A stretch of DNA of 64,000 nucleotides from assembly GCA_903875215.1 (NCBI GenBank), contig CAIQVH010000033.1:1-64000 (forward strand), read 5' to 3'. The notes beneath the pieces are model-generated. The model was not told the DNA's origin. It searched no databases and saw nothing but the letters and a program-made list of their open reading frames with translations. Positions 43,856-53,465 of this stretch are shown here, piece by piece. Within the stretch, counting starts at the first letter, position 1. The number at the start of each line of letters is the position of its first letter. Position numbers and translations under genes: made by a program. The stretch comes from an uncultured Anaerolineae bacterium (GTDB lineage Bacteria; Chloroflexota; Anaerolineae; Anaerolineales; Villigracilaceae).

Positions 43856-45571
43856 ATGGCCAGCACAATTTCGTCCATAGACTCTTCTCTGAAGAACCTG
43901 GCGCCTGCCTACCAGACCACCATCAAGCAAATCATCGAAGCTGAAAGTACTTCTCTGAATAAGGTCCAGGCGCAAAAAGATCAGCTTGAGGTTCGCCGAA
44001 GTGTTTATTCTGACGTCAAATCGAACTTCAGTGCGCTGCAAAGCGCCGTGCAGGCTTTAATCAGCAGCCAGGCTGCTTATAGTCTCAGCCTGGTTTCAAA
44101 AGCCAGCGTGGTTCCTTCCACCGCCGGTACCACTGTTTTGACGGCCACCAACACCGATACCGCCCACATAGCGGATTATGATATTACCGTCTCCCAGCTG
44201 GCCAAGGCGAATATTCGCGCAACTGCGGCAGTTACCAGCCCGGAAGAAGCCCTGAACAAAAGCGGAACCTTCTGGCTGGGCGGCACAGGCACCGCCGCTT
44301 TGCAGACCGAAACCGCCTCCGGTGTGTATTCCACGTTCGTAGGCAGCACATCAGTCACCGCGGCCTATACCAGCACGGTGGCCAGCGGCCAGCGTGAACT
44401 GGGCGCCGGCAATTACAGCCTGCAGGTGCGAGATTCGGGCGGGGTGCGTCAATTTCGTCTGGTTAACGCCGATGGCGAAGCGGTTTCCATTCGCAACATT
44501 GACGGCACCTCCACCTACACTTCTGCCTGGCAGAAGATGAAGGACACCACCTATGATACCGGGCGCGGCCAGATCCTGGCTTTGAACACCCTCGGCAGCC
44601 TGGATGCCACGACCTTCCACTACACTGCCAAAGGCACCTCGATCACGATCAGCGCCACTCAAAGCCAGCAGTCGATTGCGGCAGCCATCAATGCGGCCAT
44701 CCAGCCGGAGGGCCGCGACTTCAAGGCCTCGATCGTTTCCAACCAGCTGGTGCTGACCGGCGTTCACACCGGCGAAAACCACGCGATCATCTTTTCAGAT
44801 GAAGCCAGCCTGGGGTTTAACACCACGCTCCAGACCGCCCAGAATGCCAAATTCGTCGTCAATGGGATGGATGTAGCCCGCTCACGCAACACCGACCTGA
44901 CAGATATTGTCGACGGCGCCACCCTGGCCCTGGCAGCAGATGCCGAAGGAAAAACCGCCCGCCTGAGCATTTCTGTCAACTCGGATAAAGCGGTGGGGCT
45001 GATGAATACAATGGTGACCAAGTTCAATGCCGCGCTGACCCATTTGAAGGAAAAACTGGCTTCCACGTCGAAAACGGTAGGCGACAAAACCACCTACTCC
45101 CGTGGTCCGCTCACGGGCGACACGGTTTTCAGCGGATTACGAACTGATATTCTCTACAACATGAGCCGCAGTTACAGCAACAGCGGAAGCTATAGCCGCT
45201 TGGAAGAAATCGGCCTGAGCTTTGACAAGGATCTCAAGCTGACTTTTGACAGCACCAAATTTAATGATGCCATCAAGAACCATGCCAGCGATCTGACCGC
45301 GTTGCTCGATGCAGGCATGGGAAACCTGAACACTGTCCTGGCGCGCTACACGGGTACCAGCGGCATCCTCACCAACTCACTCACCTCGATCGACTCGCAA
45401 AGCAAATCCTTCGACCAGCGCATTGCCAAATACAATGCCTCACTCGAGTTTCGCAAGACCACGCTCTACAATCGTTATATGGAATATCAGAGCCAGCTGG
45501 CTGACCTGGGCCGCACCGCCCAGATGTTCGGAATCAACCTCACCGGCGGGAACATCAATACTTCTGGCTGA
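43856..45571 (+). CDS. fliD: Flagellar filament cap protein FliD
   Basis: 571 residues. N-terminal coiled coil followed by LTATNTDTAHIADYDITVSQ-type D1 region; the C-terminal ILTNSLTSIDSQSKSFDQRI and LYNRYMEYQSQLADLGRTAQ are typical of FliD. It folds flagellin at the tip. SD AAGGAAG is upstream. Located between fliC and flaG-fliS, a standard order. Confidence 0.94.
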   Translation: MASTISSIDSSLKNLAPAYQTTIKQIIEAESTSLNKVQAQKDQLEVRRSVYSDVKSNFSALQSAVQALISSQAAYSLSLVSKASVVPSTAGTTVLTATNTDTAHIADYDITVSQLAKANIRATAAVTSPEEALNKSGTFWLGGTGTAALQTETASGVYSTFVGSTSVTAAYTSTVASGQRELGAGNYSLQVRDSGGVRQFRLVNADGEAVSIRNIDGTSTYTSAWQKMKDTTYDTGRGQILALNTLGSLDATTFHYTAKGTSITISATQSQQSIAAAINAAIQPEGRDFKASIVSNQLVLTGVHTGENHAIIFSDEASLGFNTTLQTAQNAKFVVNGMDVARSRNTDLTDIVDGATLALAADAEGKTARLSISVNSDKAVGLMNTMVTKFNAALTHLKEKLASTSKTVGDKTTYSRGPLTGDTVFSGLRTDILYNMSRSYSNSGSYSRLEEIGLSFDKDLKLTFDSTKFNDAIKNHASDLTALLDAGMGNLNTVLARYTGTSGILTNSLTSIDSQSKSFDQRIAKYNASLEFRKTTLYNRYMEYQSQLADLGRTAQMFGINLTGGNINTSG

Positions 45572-45687
45572 GCTTGAGATCTGACTCTAATATTCCCGAG
45601 GGGAGCCCGGTTTGGGCAAGAGGCCTGAACCGCTCCTGAAAAAAATCCGCAAAACCTGCATGGATGCAGGGAAGGCAAGGTGTGAAA

Positions 45688-46065
45688 ATGAGCGAAAACG
45701 CAATTACCTCAATCAGCAATTCCTGGCAACCGGAAGCAAGCCCCCCGGCTTTGCCACCGGCAAAAACCGACTATCCGCCCACCCCGCGATTGGGCGCCCC
45801 GGTTCAGACCGACAGCGCCCTCCCGGCCGATTCTGCGGCTTCAAAGCCAGGCGCCCCGGCAGAACCCAAGCCTGCCTCCGAGGAAAAGCCAGTGTTGCCG
45901 GTCAACAATAACTCCAACCTGACTCTGCGCTTCCTGGTGGACGAAAAGACCAATGACCTGACCGTATTTGTTGTCGACCGCAACTCCAAGCGAGTGCTGC
46001 GTTCCATTCCGGCAGCAGAATTAAGCAAATTAAACTCTGGCGACTTATTGAAACTCACAGCCTGA
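45688..46065 (+). CDS. flaG: FlaG family protein
   Basis: 125 residues from the ATG at 45688 (AAGGTG upstream); an earlier ATG at 45664 is less well placed. The first ~80 residues are Pro/Ala-rich and poorly conserved. The C-terminus LTLRFLVDEKTNDLTVFVVD with RSIPAAELSKL is the FlaG domain. FlaG affects filament length in other bacteria. It lies between fliD and fliS. Confidence 0.88.
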   Translation: MSENAITSISNSWQPEASPPALPPAKTDYPPTPRLGAPVQTDSALPADSAASKPGAPAEPKPASEEKPVLPVNNNSNLTLRFLVDEKTNDLTVFVVDRNSKRVLRSIPAAELSKLNSGDLLKLTA

Positions 46066-46094
46066 AAATTTACGACGAATTAACGGCGTGGTGT

Positions 46095-46121
46095 TCAAGT
46101 TCAGGCCAAATCTGCCGAAAC
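46095..46121 (+). promoter_or_regulatory. Sigma-28 promoter of fliS
   Basis: TCAAGTTC (46095-46102), 11-bp spacer, GCCGAAAC (46114-46121): six of eight matches in each half with exact spacing. Upstream TTTAC (46069) and TTAAC (46080) are 11 bp apart, with the -35 15 bp after the start of the second. Confidence 0.7.
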
Positions 46122-46167
46122 TGAATGCATAGACAATCAGCAAGCCATTTTTTGAGGAGTTGAAATC

Positions 46168-46542
46168 ATGTACCAAGCGGCCTACCACAAACAATATCAG
46201 CAACAGGATGTCATGAGTGCCAGTCCACTGCGCCTGGTGATCATGACCTATGACCTGGCCATCCGCGCCTGCGAACAACAGGATTTTGCCAAGGCGGTCA
46301 AAACCATCAGCGCTCTGCGGGATACGCTCGACCTGAACTACCCGGAAGTTTCCACAGGCCTGTTCCGTCTTTACCAGTGGTGCCTGGACTGCATCCGCAA
46401 AGGCGATTACGCCACGGCCAGCTCCACGTTAGGCGAATTGCGCGGCGCCTGGGTGGCGACCGAACAGACCATTACCGCCCGGCAGGTTTCCATGACCAAA
46501 CCACCTGCCTACGCCACCTCCTTCGGCAATATCCTGACATAA
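46168..46542 (+). CDS. fliS: Flagellin chaperone FliS
   Basis: 124 residues, helical. It starts YQAAYHKQYQQQDVMSASPL followed by RLVIMTYDLAIRACEQ, typical of FliS; it binds the flagellin C-terminus before export. It has its own promoter and is closed by a terminator. SD GAGGAG is upstream. Confidence 0.94.
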   Translation: MYQAAYHKQYQQQDVMSASPLRLVIMTYDLAIRACEQQDFAKAVKTISALRDTLDLNYPEVSTGLFRLYQWCLDCIRKGDYATASSTLGELRGAWVATEQTITARQVSMTKPPAYATSFGNILT

Positions 46543-46567
46543 CCTGCCCATCTGGGTTGATCAAAAC

Positions 46568-46607
46568 AAAGGCAACGTCCTTCCCCCAGGAAGGACGTTG
46601 CCTTTTT
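46568..46607 (+). terminator. Intrinsic terminator after fliS
   Basis: Perfect 17-bp stem (AAAGGCAACGTCCTTCC and its complement) with a 4-nt loop and T-run. It ends the filament gene block; the flgC operator array begins 4 bp after it. Confidence 0.93.
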
Positions 46608-46610
46608 AAA

Positions 46611-46676
46611 TTCACACGAATTTTATTTTAACTTCACACCCCTTTTACTGTGCCTTTTTCCTTGATTTGATACCAT
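46611..46676 (+). promoter_or_regulatory. 11-bp direct-repeat operator array and -10 box of the flgC operon
   Basis: Pentamers at 46611 (TTCAC), 46622 (TTTAT), 46633 (TTCAC) and 46644 (TTTAC), exactly 11 bp apart; TACCAT (46671-46676) starts 27 bp after the start of the last. Same geometry as at fliR, cheA and the minus-strand operon. flgC starts at 46698. Confidence 0.75.
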
Positions 46677-46697
46677 CAGACCAACAAGGAGCATTTT

Positions 46698-47144
46698 ATG
46701 AGTTTTTTGGAATCCCTCCGAATTGGTTCATCCGGTCTGACAGCGCAGCGTTTGCGCCTGGATTTAATCTCGAACAACATCGCCAATGCTCAGACCACGC
46801 GCACCGCCAAAGGCGGGCCTTACCAGCGCCAGGATGTAGTCTTCATGCCCGAGGGGCAAAATGCCTCCGTTCCGCAAGCTGTGGCCGCTCGGCGAGGCGG
46901 ATTGACCAACCTGCAAGGCGGGGTGCAGGTGGCGGAAATCATTACCGATGACAGCACCGGCCCGCGTGTTTATGATCCCACTCACCCGGATGCAGACGCC
47001 AATGGATATGTCAACTATCCCAATGTCGACATCGTGGTAGAGATGACCAACATGCTTTCGGCCACCCGCTCCTATGAAGCCAATCTGGCTGCGGTGGAAG
47101 CCGTGAAGCGTATGGCGCTCAAAGCGCTGGAAATCGGCAGGTAG
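46698..47144 (+). CDS. flgC: Flagellar proximal rod protein FlgC
   Basis: 148 residues. GLTAQRLRLDLISNNIANAQ and the C-terminal YPNVDIVVEMTNMLSATRSY match FlgC. Its usual partner flgB is not upstream but about 6.8 kb downstream in the same operon. First gene of the basal-body operon. SD AAGGAG is present. Confidence 0.95.
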   Translation: MSFLESLRIGSSGLTAQRLRLDLISNNIANAQTTRTAKGGPYQRQDVVFMPEGQNASVPQAVAARRGGLTNLQGGVQVAEIITDDSTGPRVYDPTHPDADANGYVNYPNVDIVVEMTNMLSATRSYEANLAAVEAVKRMALKALEIGR

Positions 47145-47146
47145 GC

Positions 47147-47452
47147 ATGGCAATTACTCCCGTCACATCCAGTCCCATCCGGGGCCTCCAGGAAGTTGCG
47201 ACCCCCCAAAAGCCATCGGCCAGTGGGAGTGCCCGGCAGGTTACCCAGAACTTTGGAGAGATGCTTTCTTCTTTGAATCAATCGCAGGCCAATTCTGATG
47301 CGCTGGTTGAGAAACTGTCGCGCGGTGAAAATGTCGATCTTCATACCGTCATGATTGGCATGGAAGAAAACAATGTCAAATTCAATGTCGCGCTGGGTAT
47401 TCGGGACCGACTGGTGGAAGCCTACCGCGAAGTCATGAGAATGCAAGTTTAA
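47147..47452 (+). CDS. fliE: Flagellar basal body protein FliE
   Basis: 101 residues, with the typical NVDLHTVMIGMEENNVKFNV and VALGIRDRLVEAYREVMRMQ C-terminal part. FliE joins the MS ring and export gate to the rod. It starts 2 bp after flgC. Confidence 0.94.
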   Translation: MAITPVTSSPIRGLQEVATPQKPSASGSARQVTQNFGEMLSSLNQSQANSDALVEKLSRGENVDLHTVMIGMEENNVKFNVALGIRDRLVEAYREVMRMQV

Positions 47453-47473
47453 TCAATCTTTTAGGATTTGAGC

Positions 47474-49141
47474 ATGTTCGCCTCTTTGCAGCAGCAATTT
47501 CTATCATTCTGGAAAAAACAAAACCTCGGTAAGCAAATCACCATCGTCGCGCTGACACTGGCGGCGCTGATCCTGGTTCCTGTACTGATTGGCTGGGCCA
47601 ACACCCCCAGTTATGTGGTGGCCTATACCGGGCTGAGCGAAGCAGACGCTGCGCAAATTGTCCAAAAACTGGATGAAAACACCATCCCGTATCAGCTTAA
47701 AAATAGCGGCACCATCCTGGTGCCCAGTGAGCAGGTCTATTCTGCGCGGTTGTTGATGGCGCGTGAAGGCCTGCCACAATCAAGCACCGTCGGGTACGAG
47801 TTGTTCAGCGGTACTTCAACCCTGGGAATGACCGAATTTTCTCAAAAAGTCAATTATCAGCGTGCCGTGGAAGGTGAGTTGCAGCGCACGATTGGCAGCC
47901 TGGAGGCTGTCCAGGCGGTGCGTGTGCACCTTGTCACCCCTGAGAAGACGCTGTTGGCTTCCGAGCAGGCTCCCAGCACGGCCTCCGTCACGCTTCAGGT
48001 GCGCCCCGGTTTCAAGTTGGATGCGGCGCAGGTCAAATCGATTACCCACCTGGTTGCCAGCAGTGTGGAAGGGCTGAAACCTGAAAATGTTGTGGTGGTG
48101 GATAGCGAAGGCACTCTCCTGGCCGATGGCACTGGTCAGCAGCAGGACAATGGCTTGGGCCAGAAGGATGCCCAACGCAGCGCCGAGCAGGCTTACGCGG
48201 CGGAGGTTCAGCAGCGGGTACAAACAATGCTGGATAAAATCCTCGGCCCGAATCGTGCCATTGTGCAGGCTTCCGTGGAAATGGATTGGACGCAGCGCGA
48301 AATCACCTCCAGCACCTTCAGCCCGACCGAAGTGGCTGTGCGCAGTTCTCAGATCATCACCGAAAGTTCCACCAGTGGCAGCACCACCGGTGGAGTACCG
48401 GGTGCGGCCTCCAATCTGCCGACCCCGGTGGCCACGACGACCGGCTCCAGCCCGAGTGCCTATCAGCGTAGTGAGCAAACATTGAATTATGAAGTCAGCC
48501 AGGTGCAGTCTCATGAAGTGGTTGCCCCGGGCCAGGTCACGCGCCTGTCGGTTTCGGTCATGGTTGATGGAATTACCGACCCTGCCCAGTTGGAGATCAT
48601 CAAGGAAGGGGTCAGAGTGGCGGCGGGTGTGGATAGCACGCGCGGCGACCAGATTGTGGTCGAATCGCTGGCTTTTGATAAATCTGCGCAGGAAGCGCTT
48701 GTGGCCGACCTGGCTGCCCAACAGCAACAGGAACTGTATCTTCAAATAGGGATGGCGGTCGGCGCCGGGTTGATTGTTCTGGCGATTCTGTTCTTTGTGC
48801 TGCGCCTGATGAATAACCTGCGGAATGCTTCAAAGGAAGCCTGGAAGCCTGTTTTGCGCCCGGTGGGCGAACTGGCTGGCCTGCCCGAGTCTTTTGCTTC
48901 GGGCCAGTTGTCGGGCGGCGCAGTGCCGGCGGCGTTGGCGGCTCTTTCAAGCAATCCACAGGTGGCAAGCCCGAAGCCGGTGAGTGAAGATGTCATCGTG
49001 CAATTGGCCTCCCGCAGCCAGACGGCGACTGCTGCCGAAGATGAACAACGGGCCCGCGTCATTTCGCGTTTGACTGAAGAAAATCCTGCCACGGTGGCTG
49101 AGATCATTCAAATCTGGCTGAATGAGGGCAAAAAGTCATGA
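47474..49141 (+). CDS. fliF: Flagellar MS-ring protein FliF
   Basis: 555 residues from the ATG at 47474 (AGGA upstream); a TTG two codons earlier is not needed. Membrane segments near residues 20-40 and 430-450 enclose the ring-building domains; SLEAVQAVRVHLVTPEKTLL and DQIVVESLAF are typical. The cytoplasmic tail binds FliG, whose gene overlaps by 4 bp. Confidence 0.96.
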   Translation: MFASLQQQFLSFWKKQNLGKQITIVALTLAALILVPVLIGWANTPSYVVAYTGLSEADAAQIVQKLDENTIPYQLKNSGTILVPSEQVYSARLLMAREGLPQSSTVGYELFSGTSTLGMTEFSQKVNYQRAVEGELQRTIGSLEAVQAVRVHLVTPEKTLLASEQAPSTASVTLQVRPGFKLDAAQVKSITHLVASSVEGLKPENVVVVDSEGTLLADGTGQQQDNGLGQKDAQRSAEQAYAAEVQQRVQTMLDKILGPNRAIVQASVEMDWTQREITSSTFSPTEVAVRSSQIITESSTSGSTTGGVPGAASNLPTPVATTTGSSPSAYQRSEQTLNYEVSQVQSHEVVAPGQVTRLSVSVMVDGITDPAQLEIIKEGVRVAAGVDSTRGDQIVVESLAFDKSAQEALVADLAAQQQQELYLQIGMAVGAGLIVLAILFFVLRLMNNLRNASKEAWKPVLRPVGELAGLPESFASGQLSGGAVPAALAALSSNPQVASPKPVSEDVIVQLASRSQTATAAEDEQRARVISRLTEENPATVAEIIQIWLNEGKKS

Positions 49142-50142
49142 GTACCGGGATCGAAAAGGCTTCTGCGCTGTTGCTTGGCCTGGGCGTTGATCTATCCTCG
49201 CGGGTCTTGCAATATCTGACCGAAGGCGAGATTGAGCAGGTCTTGCTGGTGCTGGGCAAGGGCGGCACCATCCAGCCGGAAGTGCGCCACGAAGCGCTGG
49301 AAGAGGCCTGCAACCTGAGCATGTCTGACACCAGCGAATTGCGCGGTGGAATTGAATACAGCCGCCAACTGCTGGCGCGTGCGGTTGGACCTCGGCGTGG
49401 TACTGAAATCTTGGAACGCATCTCGGTTCATCAGCAGCTCTCCTCTTTTGAGATGTTGAAAAATGCCAACGCCATTGAAGTGGCGGCGCTGCTGCAGGAA
49501 GAAATGCCCCAGACCATTGCCCTGGTGCTTTCGTACCTGGAGGCCAAGGTGGCTGCGGATATTTTGACAAGTATGTCCAAGGAGAATCAGATCGAAGTGA
49601 CGCTGCGCCTGGCAGCCATGGATCGCGTTTCGCCGCAGGTGGTTCAGCAGGTGGAAAAGAGCCTGAAGAACAAACTCTCGAGCGTGATCAATGAAGCCGA
49701 TTTTCGCGCCACAGGCGGCGTGACCTTCCTGGTGAAAATGCTTAACCAGGTTGATCGCGGCGCACAAAAATCTATTTTTGATGCGTTGGAAACGACAAAT
49801 GCCAAGCTGGTTGAAGAGATCCGTGCGAATATGTTCACCTTCGACGATTTGACCAAGCTTGATGACCGGACCATGCAGCGCGTCTTGCGCGATGTCAACA
49901 AGAATGACCTGGCGCTGGCTTTGAAAGGTGCCCCTGATCGCCTGCGCGATAAGGTTTTTGCCAATCTGTCTGAGCGGGCGCGCGATAACCTGAAAGAGGA
50001 AATTGAAATCCTCGGGCCGCAGTTGGCCAAGAATGTGTATACCGCCCAGCGCAAGATTGTGGATATTTGCCGTTCTCTCGAAGAATCGGGTGAAATCGTG
50101 ATCGCAGGCGGCGGCGGAGATGAATATGAAGTCATCCTCTAG
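49138..50142 (+). CDS. fliG: Flagellar motor switch protein FliG
   Basis: 334 residues. Contains EEMPQTIALVLSYLEAKVAA (EHPQTIA-type motif with His changed to Met), FDDLTKLDDRTMQRVLRDVN, and the torque helix near residues 265-290 with charged pairs. Forms the C ring with FliM and FliN, which are not in this window. ATGA overlap with fliF. Confidence 0.96.
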   Translation: MSTGIEKASALLLGLGVDLSSRVLQYLTEGEIEQVLLVLGKGGTIQPEVRHEALEEACNLSMSDTSELRGGIEYSRQLLARAVGPRRGTEILERISVHQQLSSFEMLKNANAIEVAALLQEEMPQTIALVLSYLEAKVAADILTSMSKENQIEVTLRLAAMDRVSPQVVQQVEKSLKNKLSSVINEADFRATGGVTFLVKMLNQVDRGAQKSIFDALETTNAKLVEEIRANMFTFDDLTKLDDRTMQRVLRDVNKNDLALALKGAPDRLRDKVFANLSERARDNLKEEIEILGPQLAKNVYTAQRKIVDICRSLEESGEIVIAGGGGDEYEVIL

Positions 50143-51088
50143 GATCTATACTGGTGATGCGCAGAAGGCGCTTGAAACCTGGGCGCCATTGGAATTTGGA
50201 GCTGATCCGGTTCCACCCGCGCCGGGAGCCCAGGCGGCACAGATTCGCGCCATTTTTCAGGGTGCAGAGGCGGCTGGGGAAAGAAAAGCTGGCCCGCACT
50301 CGGCGCTGCGTCCAAAAGCCAGCCTGTCTGATCTGACAACCTGGCAGCCCGGCGAGATTAGCACGCAATCTGCGCCTGTCCGCCCGGTGGAATGGATTTT
50401 TTTGGATGGCTCGGAGGTATCTGTCGGTGTCAGGGAGCAGAATCCTGTTGGAGACACGCGAAGCACGGTCCGGCAGGAGCAATCCAGCCGGGAGAAGGAA
50501 GCTCACCAGATCCTGGTGGTGGCGCGCCAGCAGGCGGATGAAATTATCCTGGCTGCCCAGGCTGAGGCAGATCAGGCGCTGATGCAGGTTCAGGATGAAA
50601 TTGATGCACAAAAGCAGGAAGGCTACCGCCAGGGTTGGCGCGAGGCGACCAGCGAGATTGAAGAGACGATGAAGGCCACCCGGCTGATGGTGGATGAAGT
50701 CCGCGCCTGGCAAGCGGCGCTCATGGCGCAGGGCGAGCCGATCCTGATTGAGATGTTAAAGGAAATTTCGCAGAAATTGTTTGGCGATGGAGCCGAGCTG
50801 GATACGCATGCGCTCCAATATAACCTGAACCGCATTATGGAAAATGCGCAGGGTCTTGGAGATTTGAACATTTTTCTCAACCCCCGCGATGCCAAGTTGT
50901 TGGATCATTCCTGGAGTGAGTATCAAATGTTGATCACGGGTAATCGCGTCAAGATCATCCCTTCGGGCAAGATTACGCGCGGCGGCTGTTACATCACCGG
51001 AGATAAGGGCACCGTGGATGGGCGCGTGGAAACCCAGCTGGCGGCTGTTTTGCGAACTTTTGACGAACCCGGCGAGGCGGCAGAATAG
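50126..51088 (+). CDS. fliH: Flagellar export protein FliH
   Basis: 320 residues from the ATG at 50126 (GGAG seven bases upstream, inside the fliG end); ATG at 50120 is less well placed. A long, poorly conserved N-terminal half is followed by a helical part (about 115-200) and a C-terminal FliH domain. It controls the FliI ATPase. Longer than most FliH proteins. Confidence 0.88.
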   Translation: MKSSSRIYTGDAQKALETWAPLEFGADPVPPAPGAQAAQIRAIFQGAEAAGERKAGPHSALRPKASLSDLTTWQPGEISTQSAPVRPVEWIFLDGSEVSVGVREQNPVGDTRSTVRQEQSSREKEAHQILVVARQQADEIILAAQAEADQALMQVQDEIDAQKQEGYRQGWREATSEIEETMKATRLMVDEVRAWQAALMAQGEPILIEMLKEISQKLFGDGAELDTHALQYNLNRIMENAQGLGDLNIFLNPRDAKLLDHSWSEYQMLITGNRVKIIPSGKITRGGCYITGDKGTVDGRVETQLAAVLRTFDEPGEAAE

Positions 51089-51091
51089 CTC

Positions 51092-52426
51092 ATGGAAACC
51101 AGGCTTCCAGATCTTTCCCGGTTTCGCAGTAATCTGACCCAGCTGAATCCGTTGGCCATTTCTGGCCGGGTGGTGCAGGTGGTTGGCCTGACCGTGGAGA
51201 CGATGGGTCTCAATTGTCAGATTGGTGAAATCTGCGAGATTCAGACCAATAACCGGAATGCCCTGATGGCCGAGGTGATCGGGTTTCGCAACAATCATTC
51301 GCTGCTGATGCCGCTTGGGACGATGGAAGGCGTGCAACCAGATAGCACGGTGCGCTCGGTCTCGCGGGCTTTTAAGGCTCCGGTGGGCGCTTCGCTGGTG
51401 GGGCGGGTGTTGAATGGCCTGGGCGAACCGATTGACGGCAAAGGTCCGCTTGAGAATGTTGAATGGGTATCCACCAATCAGACGCCGCCGCATCCTTTAC
51501 AGCGTTCTGCCATTGATGAACCGCTCATCACCGGCGTCCGCGTGCTGGATGGCATGCTGACCTGCGGCAAGGGCCAACGCATGGGAATTTTCGCCGGCAG
51601 CGGTGTGGGCAAAAGCACCTTGCTTGGCTCGATCGCGCGCAATTCGCAAAGCGATATTTCGGTCATTGCCCTGATCGGTGAGCGCGGTCGCGAAGTGCGC
51701 GAATTCTTGGAACGCGACCTTGGCCCTGAGGGTCTGGCTCGTTCGGTGATTGTCGTGTCGACCTCCGATCAGCCAGCCCTGGTGCGATTGAAGGCCGCCC
51801 TGGTGGCCATGACCATCGCCGAGCATTTTCGTGATACCGGTCTGGATGTGATGTTCATGATGGATTCGGTCACCCGTTATGCCATGGCCCAGCGAGAAAT
51901 TGGCTTATCGATCGGTGAGCCGCCGGCCAGCAAAGGGTACACCCCGTCCGTGTTTGCCATTCTGCCTCGTCTGCTGGAACGCGCCGGGCGTGGTGAGCGC
52001 GGCTCAATCACCGGCTTTTTTACAGTGTTGGTGGAAGGGGATGACTTCAACGAACCGATCTGCGACGCGGTGCGTGGGATTCTCGACGGGCATGTCATCC
52101 TCAGCCGGGCGCTGGCGGCGCGGAATCATTATCCGGCCATTGACGTTCTGAACAGCGTCAGCCGCGTCATGCCCGCCATCACCACCCGTGACCACCTGCA
52201 GCTGGCCTCGTTTGCCCGGAAAAACCTGGCCGTATTTGAAAAAGTTCGCGACCTGGTCAACATTGGCGCCTACGTCAAGGGCTCCGATCCCGAAGTGGAC
52301 GTGGCTTTGCAGGTGATGCCGATGATCACCAGTTTTCTTCAACAGGATCGCTCGGATGTGACTGCGTTTGAAAGCACGCTGCAATACCTGTCCGAGATTG
52401 TCAACCAATCTGCCTCCGTCAATTAA
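51092..52426 (+). CDS. fliI: Flagellar export ATPase FliI
   Basis: 444 residues. Walker A GSGVGKSTLLGSIA, Walker B VMFMMDSVTRYAMAQREIG and PPASKGYTPSVFAILPRLLE are typical of F-type-like T3SS ATPases. It is soluble and unfolds or delivers export substrates. 3 bp after fliH. Confidence 0.97.
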   Translation: METRLPDLSRFRSNLTQLNPLAISGRVVQVVGLTVETMGLNCQIGEICEIQTNNRNALMAEVIGFRNNHSLLMPLGTMEGVQPDSTVRSVSRAFKAPVGASLVGRVLNGLGEPIDGKGPLENVEWVSTNQTPPHPLQRSAIDEPLITGVRVLDGMLTCGKGQRMGIFAGSGVGKSTLLGSIARNSQSDISVIALIGERGREVREFLERDLGPEGLARSVIVVSTSDQPALVRLKAALVAMTIAEHFRDTGLDVMFMMDSVTRYAMAQREIGLSIGEPPASKGYTPSVFAILPRLLERAGRGERGSITGFFTVLVEGDDFNEPICDAVRGILDGHVILSRALAARNHYPAIDVLNSVSRVMPAITTRDHLQLASFARKNLAVFEKVRDLVNIGAYVKGSDPEVDVALQVMPMITSFLQQDRSDVTAFESTLQYLSEIVNQSASVN

Positions 52427-52445
52427 CCCGTCCCAAGGACTCGTC

Positions 52446-52898
52446 ATGGCACCCAAATTCTCTCTCCAAAGTGTGCTGGATCTTCGCCACGAAAAAGTAG
52501 AACTGCTCGAAATTGAGCTGGGCAAACTCCTTGTCGCCCAGCAGGAAATCCAGGCACAGCTTGAGGCGCTGCAGGTTCAGCAGGCTGGCCTGTTTGAAGA
52601 ACTGAACACTGCCCAATCGGGTGAAATTGACCTGTTCAAGATGAAATCTCTTCGGCTGGAGATTTTACAGGTTGGCAGGCAAGTTGAAAGCGTGAGTCTC
52701 GACCTGGCGCGAAAAACCCGCGAGATCGAAGCCCGCCGTGCCCGGCTGATTGAGGCCCGGCAATCCGAAGAAACGCTCGAAATATTGAAGCGCAACCGCC
52801 ATGAAGTTTACATGGAGGAATTACAGCGCAGTGAAGCCCGGGCGCAGGACGATATTTATATCGCGCAGGCTTATCGCAACAGCTCTCAGGGAGAATAA
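52446..52898 (+). CDS. fliJ: Flagellar export chaperone FliJ
   Basis: 150 residues from the ATG at 52446 (AAGGA upstream). It is almost wholly coiled coil, with the usual [20 protein letters not shown] start. FliJ is the central stalk of the FliI ring. Identified mainly by position and coiled-coil pattern. Confidence 0.88.
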   Translation: MAPKFSLQSVLDLRHEKVELLEIELGKLLVAQQEIQAQLEALQVQQAGLFEELNTAQSGEIDLFKMKSLRLEILQVGRQVESVSLDLARKTREIEARRARLIEARQSEETLEILKRNRHEVYMEELQRSEARAQDDIYIAQAYRNSSQGE

Positions 52899-52903
52899 AC
52901 CGC

Positions 52904-53461
52904 ATGGACAATTCTATTTTTACCGGTCAGGTTCAATCCATTATGCAGCGGCTGATGTTTGCCCTGTTGGAGAAAATGCTCAGCCGCCTCGAAACGACCG
53001 GCCAGACCCCGGCAGCGGGCGCCAGCTCCCAGGCTGTTTCCACCAGCTCGACAAGTCAGCCGGTGAATGGAGATTTCTCCAGCCTGATCAACCAGGCCGC
53101 GCAAAAGTATGGCGTCAACCCTGGGCTGGTGCAGGCGGTCATCAAGGCCGAATCTAACTTCCGGCCGGATGCCGTTTCATCGGCTGGTGCGCTTGGCCTG
53201 ATGCAGCTCATGCCTGGTACCGCCACCGGCCTGGGCGTGACCAATCCGCTTGACCCGGCGCAAAACATCGACGGCGGGACGCGTTTCCTCAGCCAGCTGC
53301 TCAATCATTACAACGGCAATGTCCGCCTGGCTGTCGCGGCATATAATGCCGGCCCCGGTGCCGTCGACCGCTATAACGGCATTCCGCCCTATCAGGAAAC
53401 CCAGACCTACGTCAACCGTGTGCTGGGCTACTACAATTCGACCAGCGAATGGCAGGGATAA
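52904..53461 (+). CDS. Flagellar SLT-type lytic transglycosylase
   Basis: 185 residues. Residues 57-175 are an SLT domain with catalytic Glu83 in [21 protein letters not shown] and [11 protein letters not shown]. There is no signal peptide; the N-terminus has an amphipathic helix with LMFALLEK (17-24) and a Ser/Thr/Gln-rich linker. It probably opens peptidoglycan for the rod, being exported by the flagellar system. Set 4 bp before flgB. Confidence 0.88.
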   Translation: MDNSIFTGQVQSIMQRLMFALLEKMLSRLETTGQTPAAGASSQAVSTSSTSQPVNGDFSSLINQAAQKYGVNPGLVQAVIKAESNFRPDAVSSAGALGLMQLMPGTATGLGVTNPLDPAQNIDGGTRFLSQLLNHYNGNVRLAVAAYNAGPGAVDRYNGIPPYQETQTYVNRVLGYYNSTSEWQG

Positions 53462-53465
53462 ACCC

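Noticed and set aside
45572-45687. Possible sigma-28 site before flaG (TCCCGAGG)
   Set aside because: The -35 region at 11-bp spacing (TGAGATCT) is poor; flaG is more likely read through from fliD.
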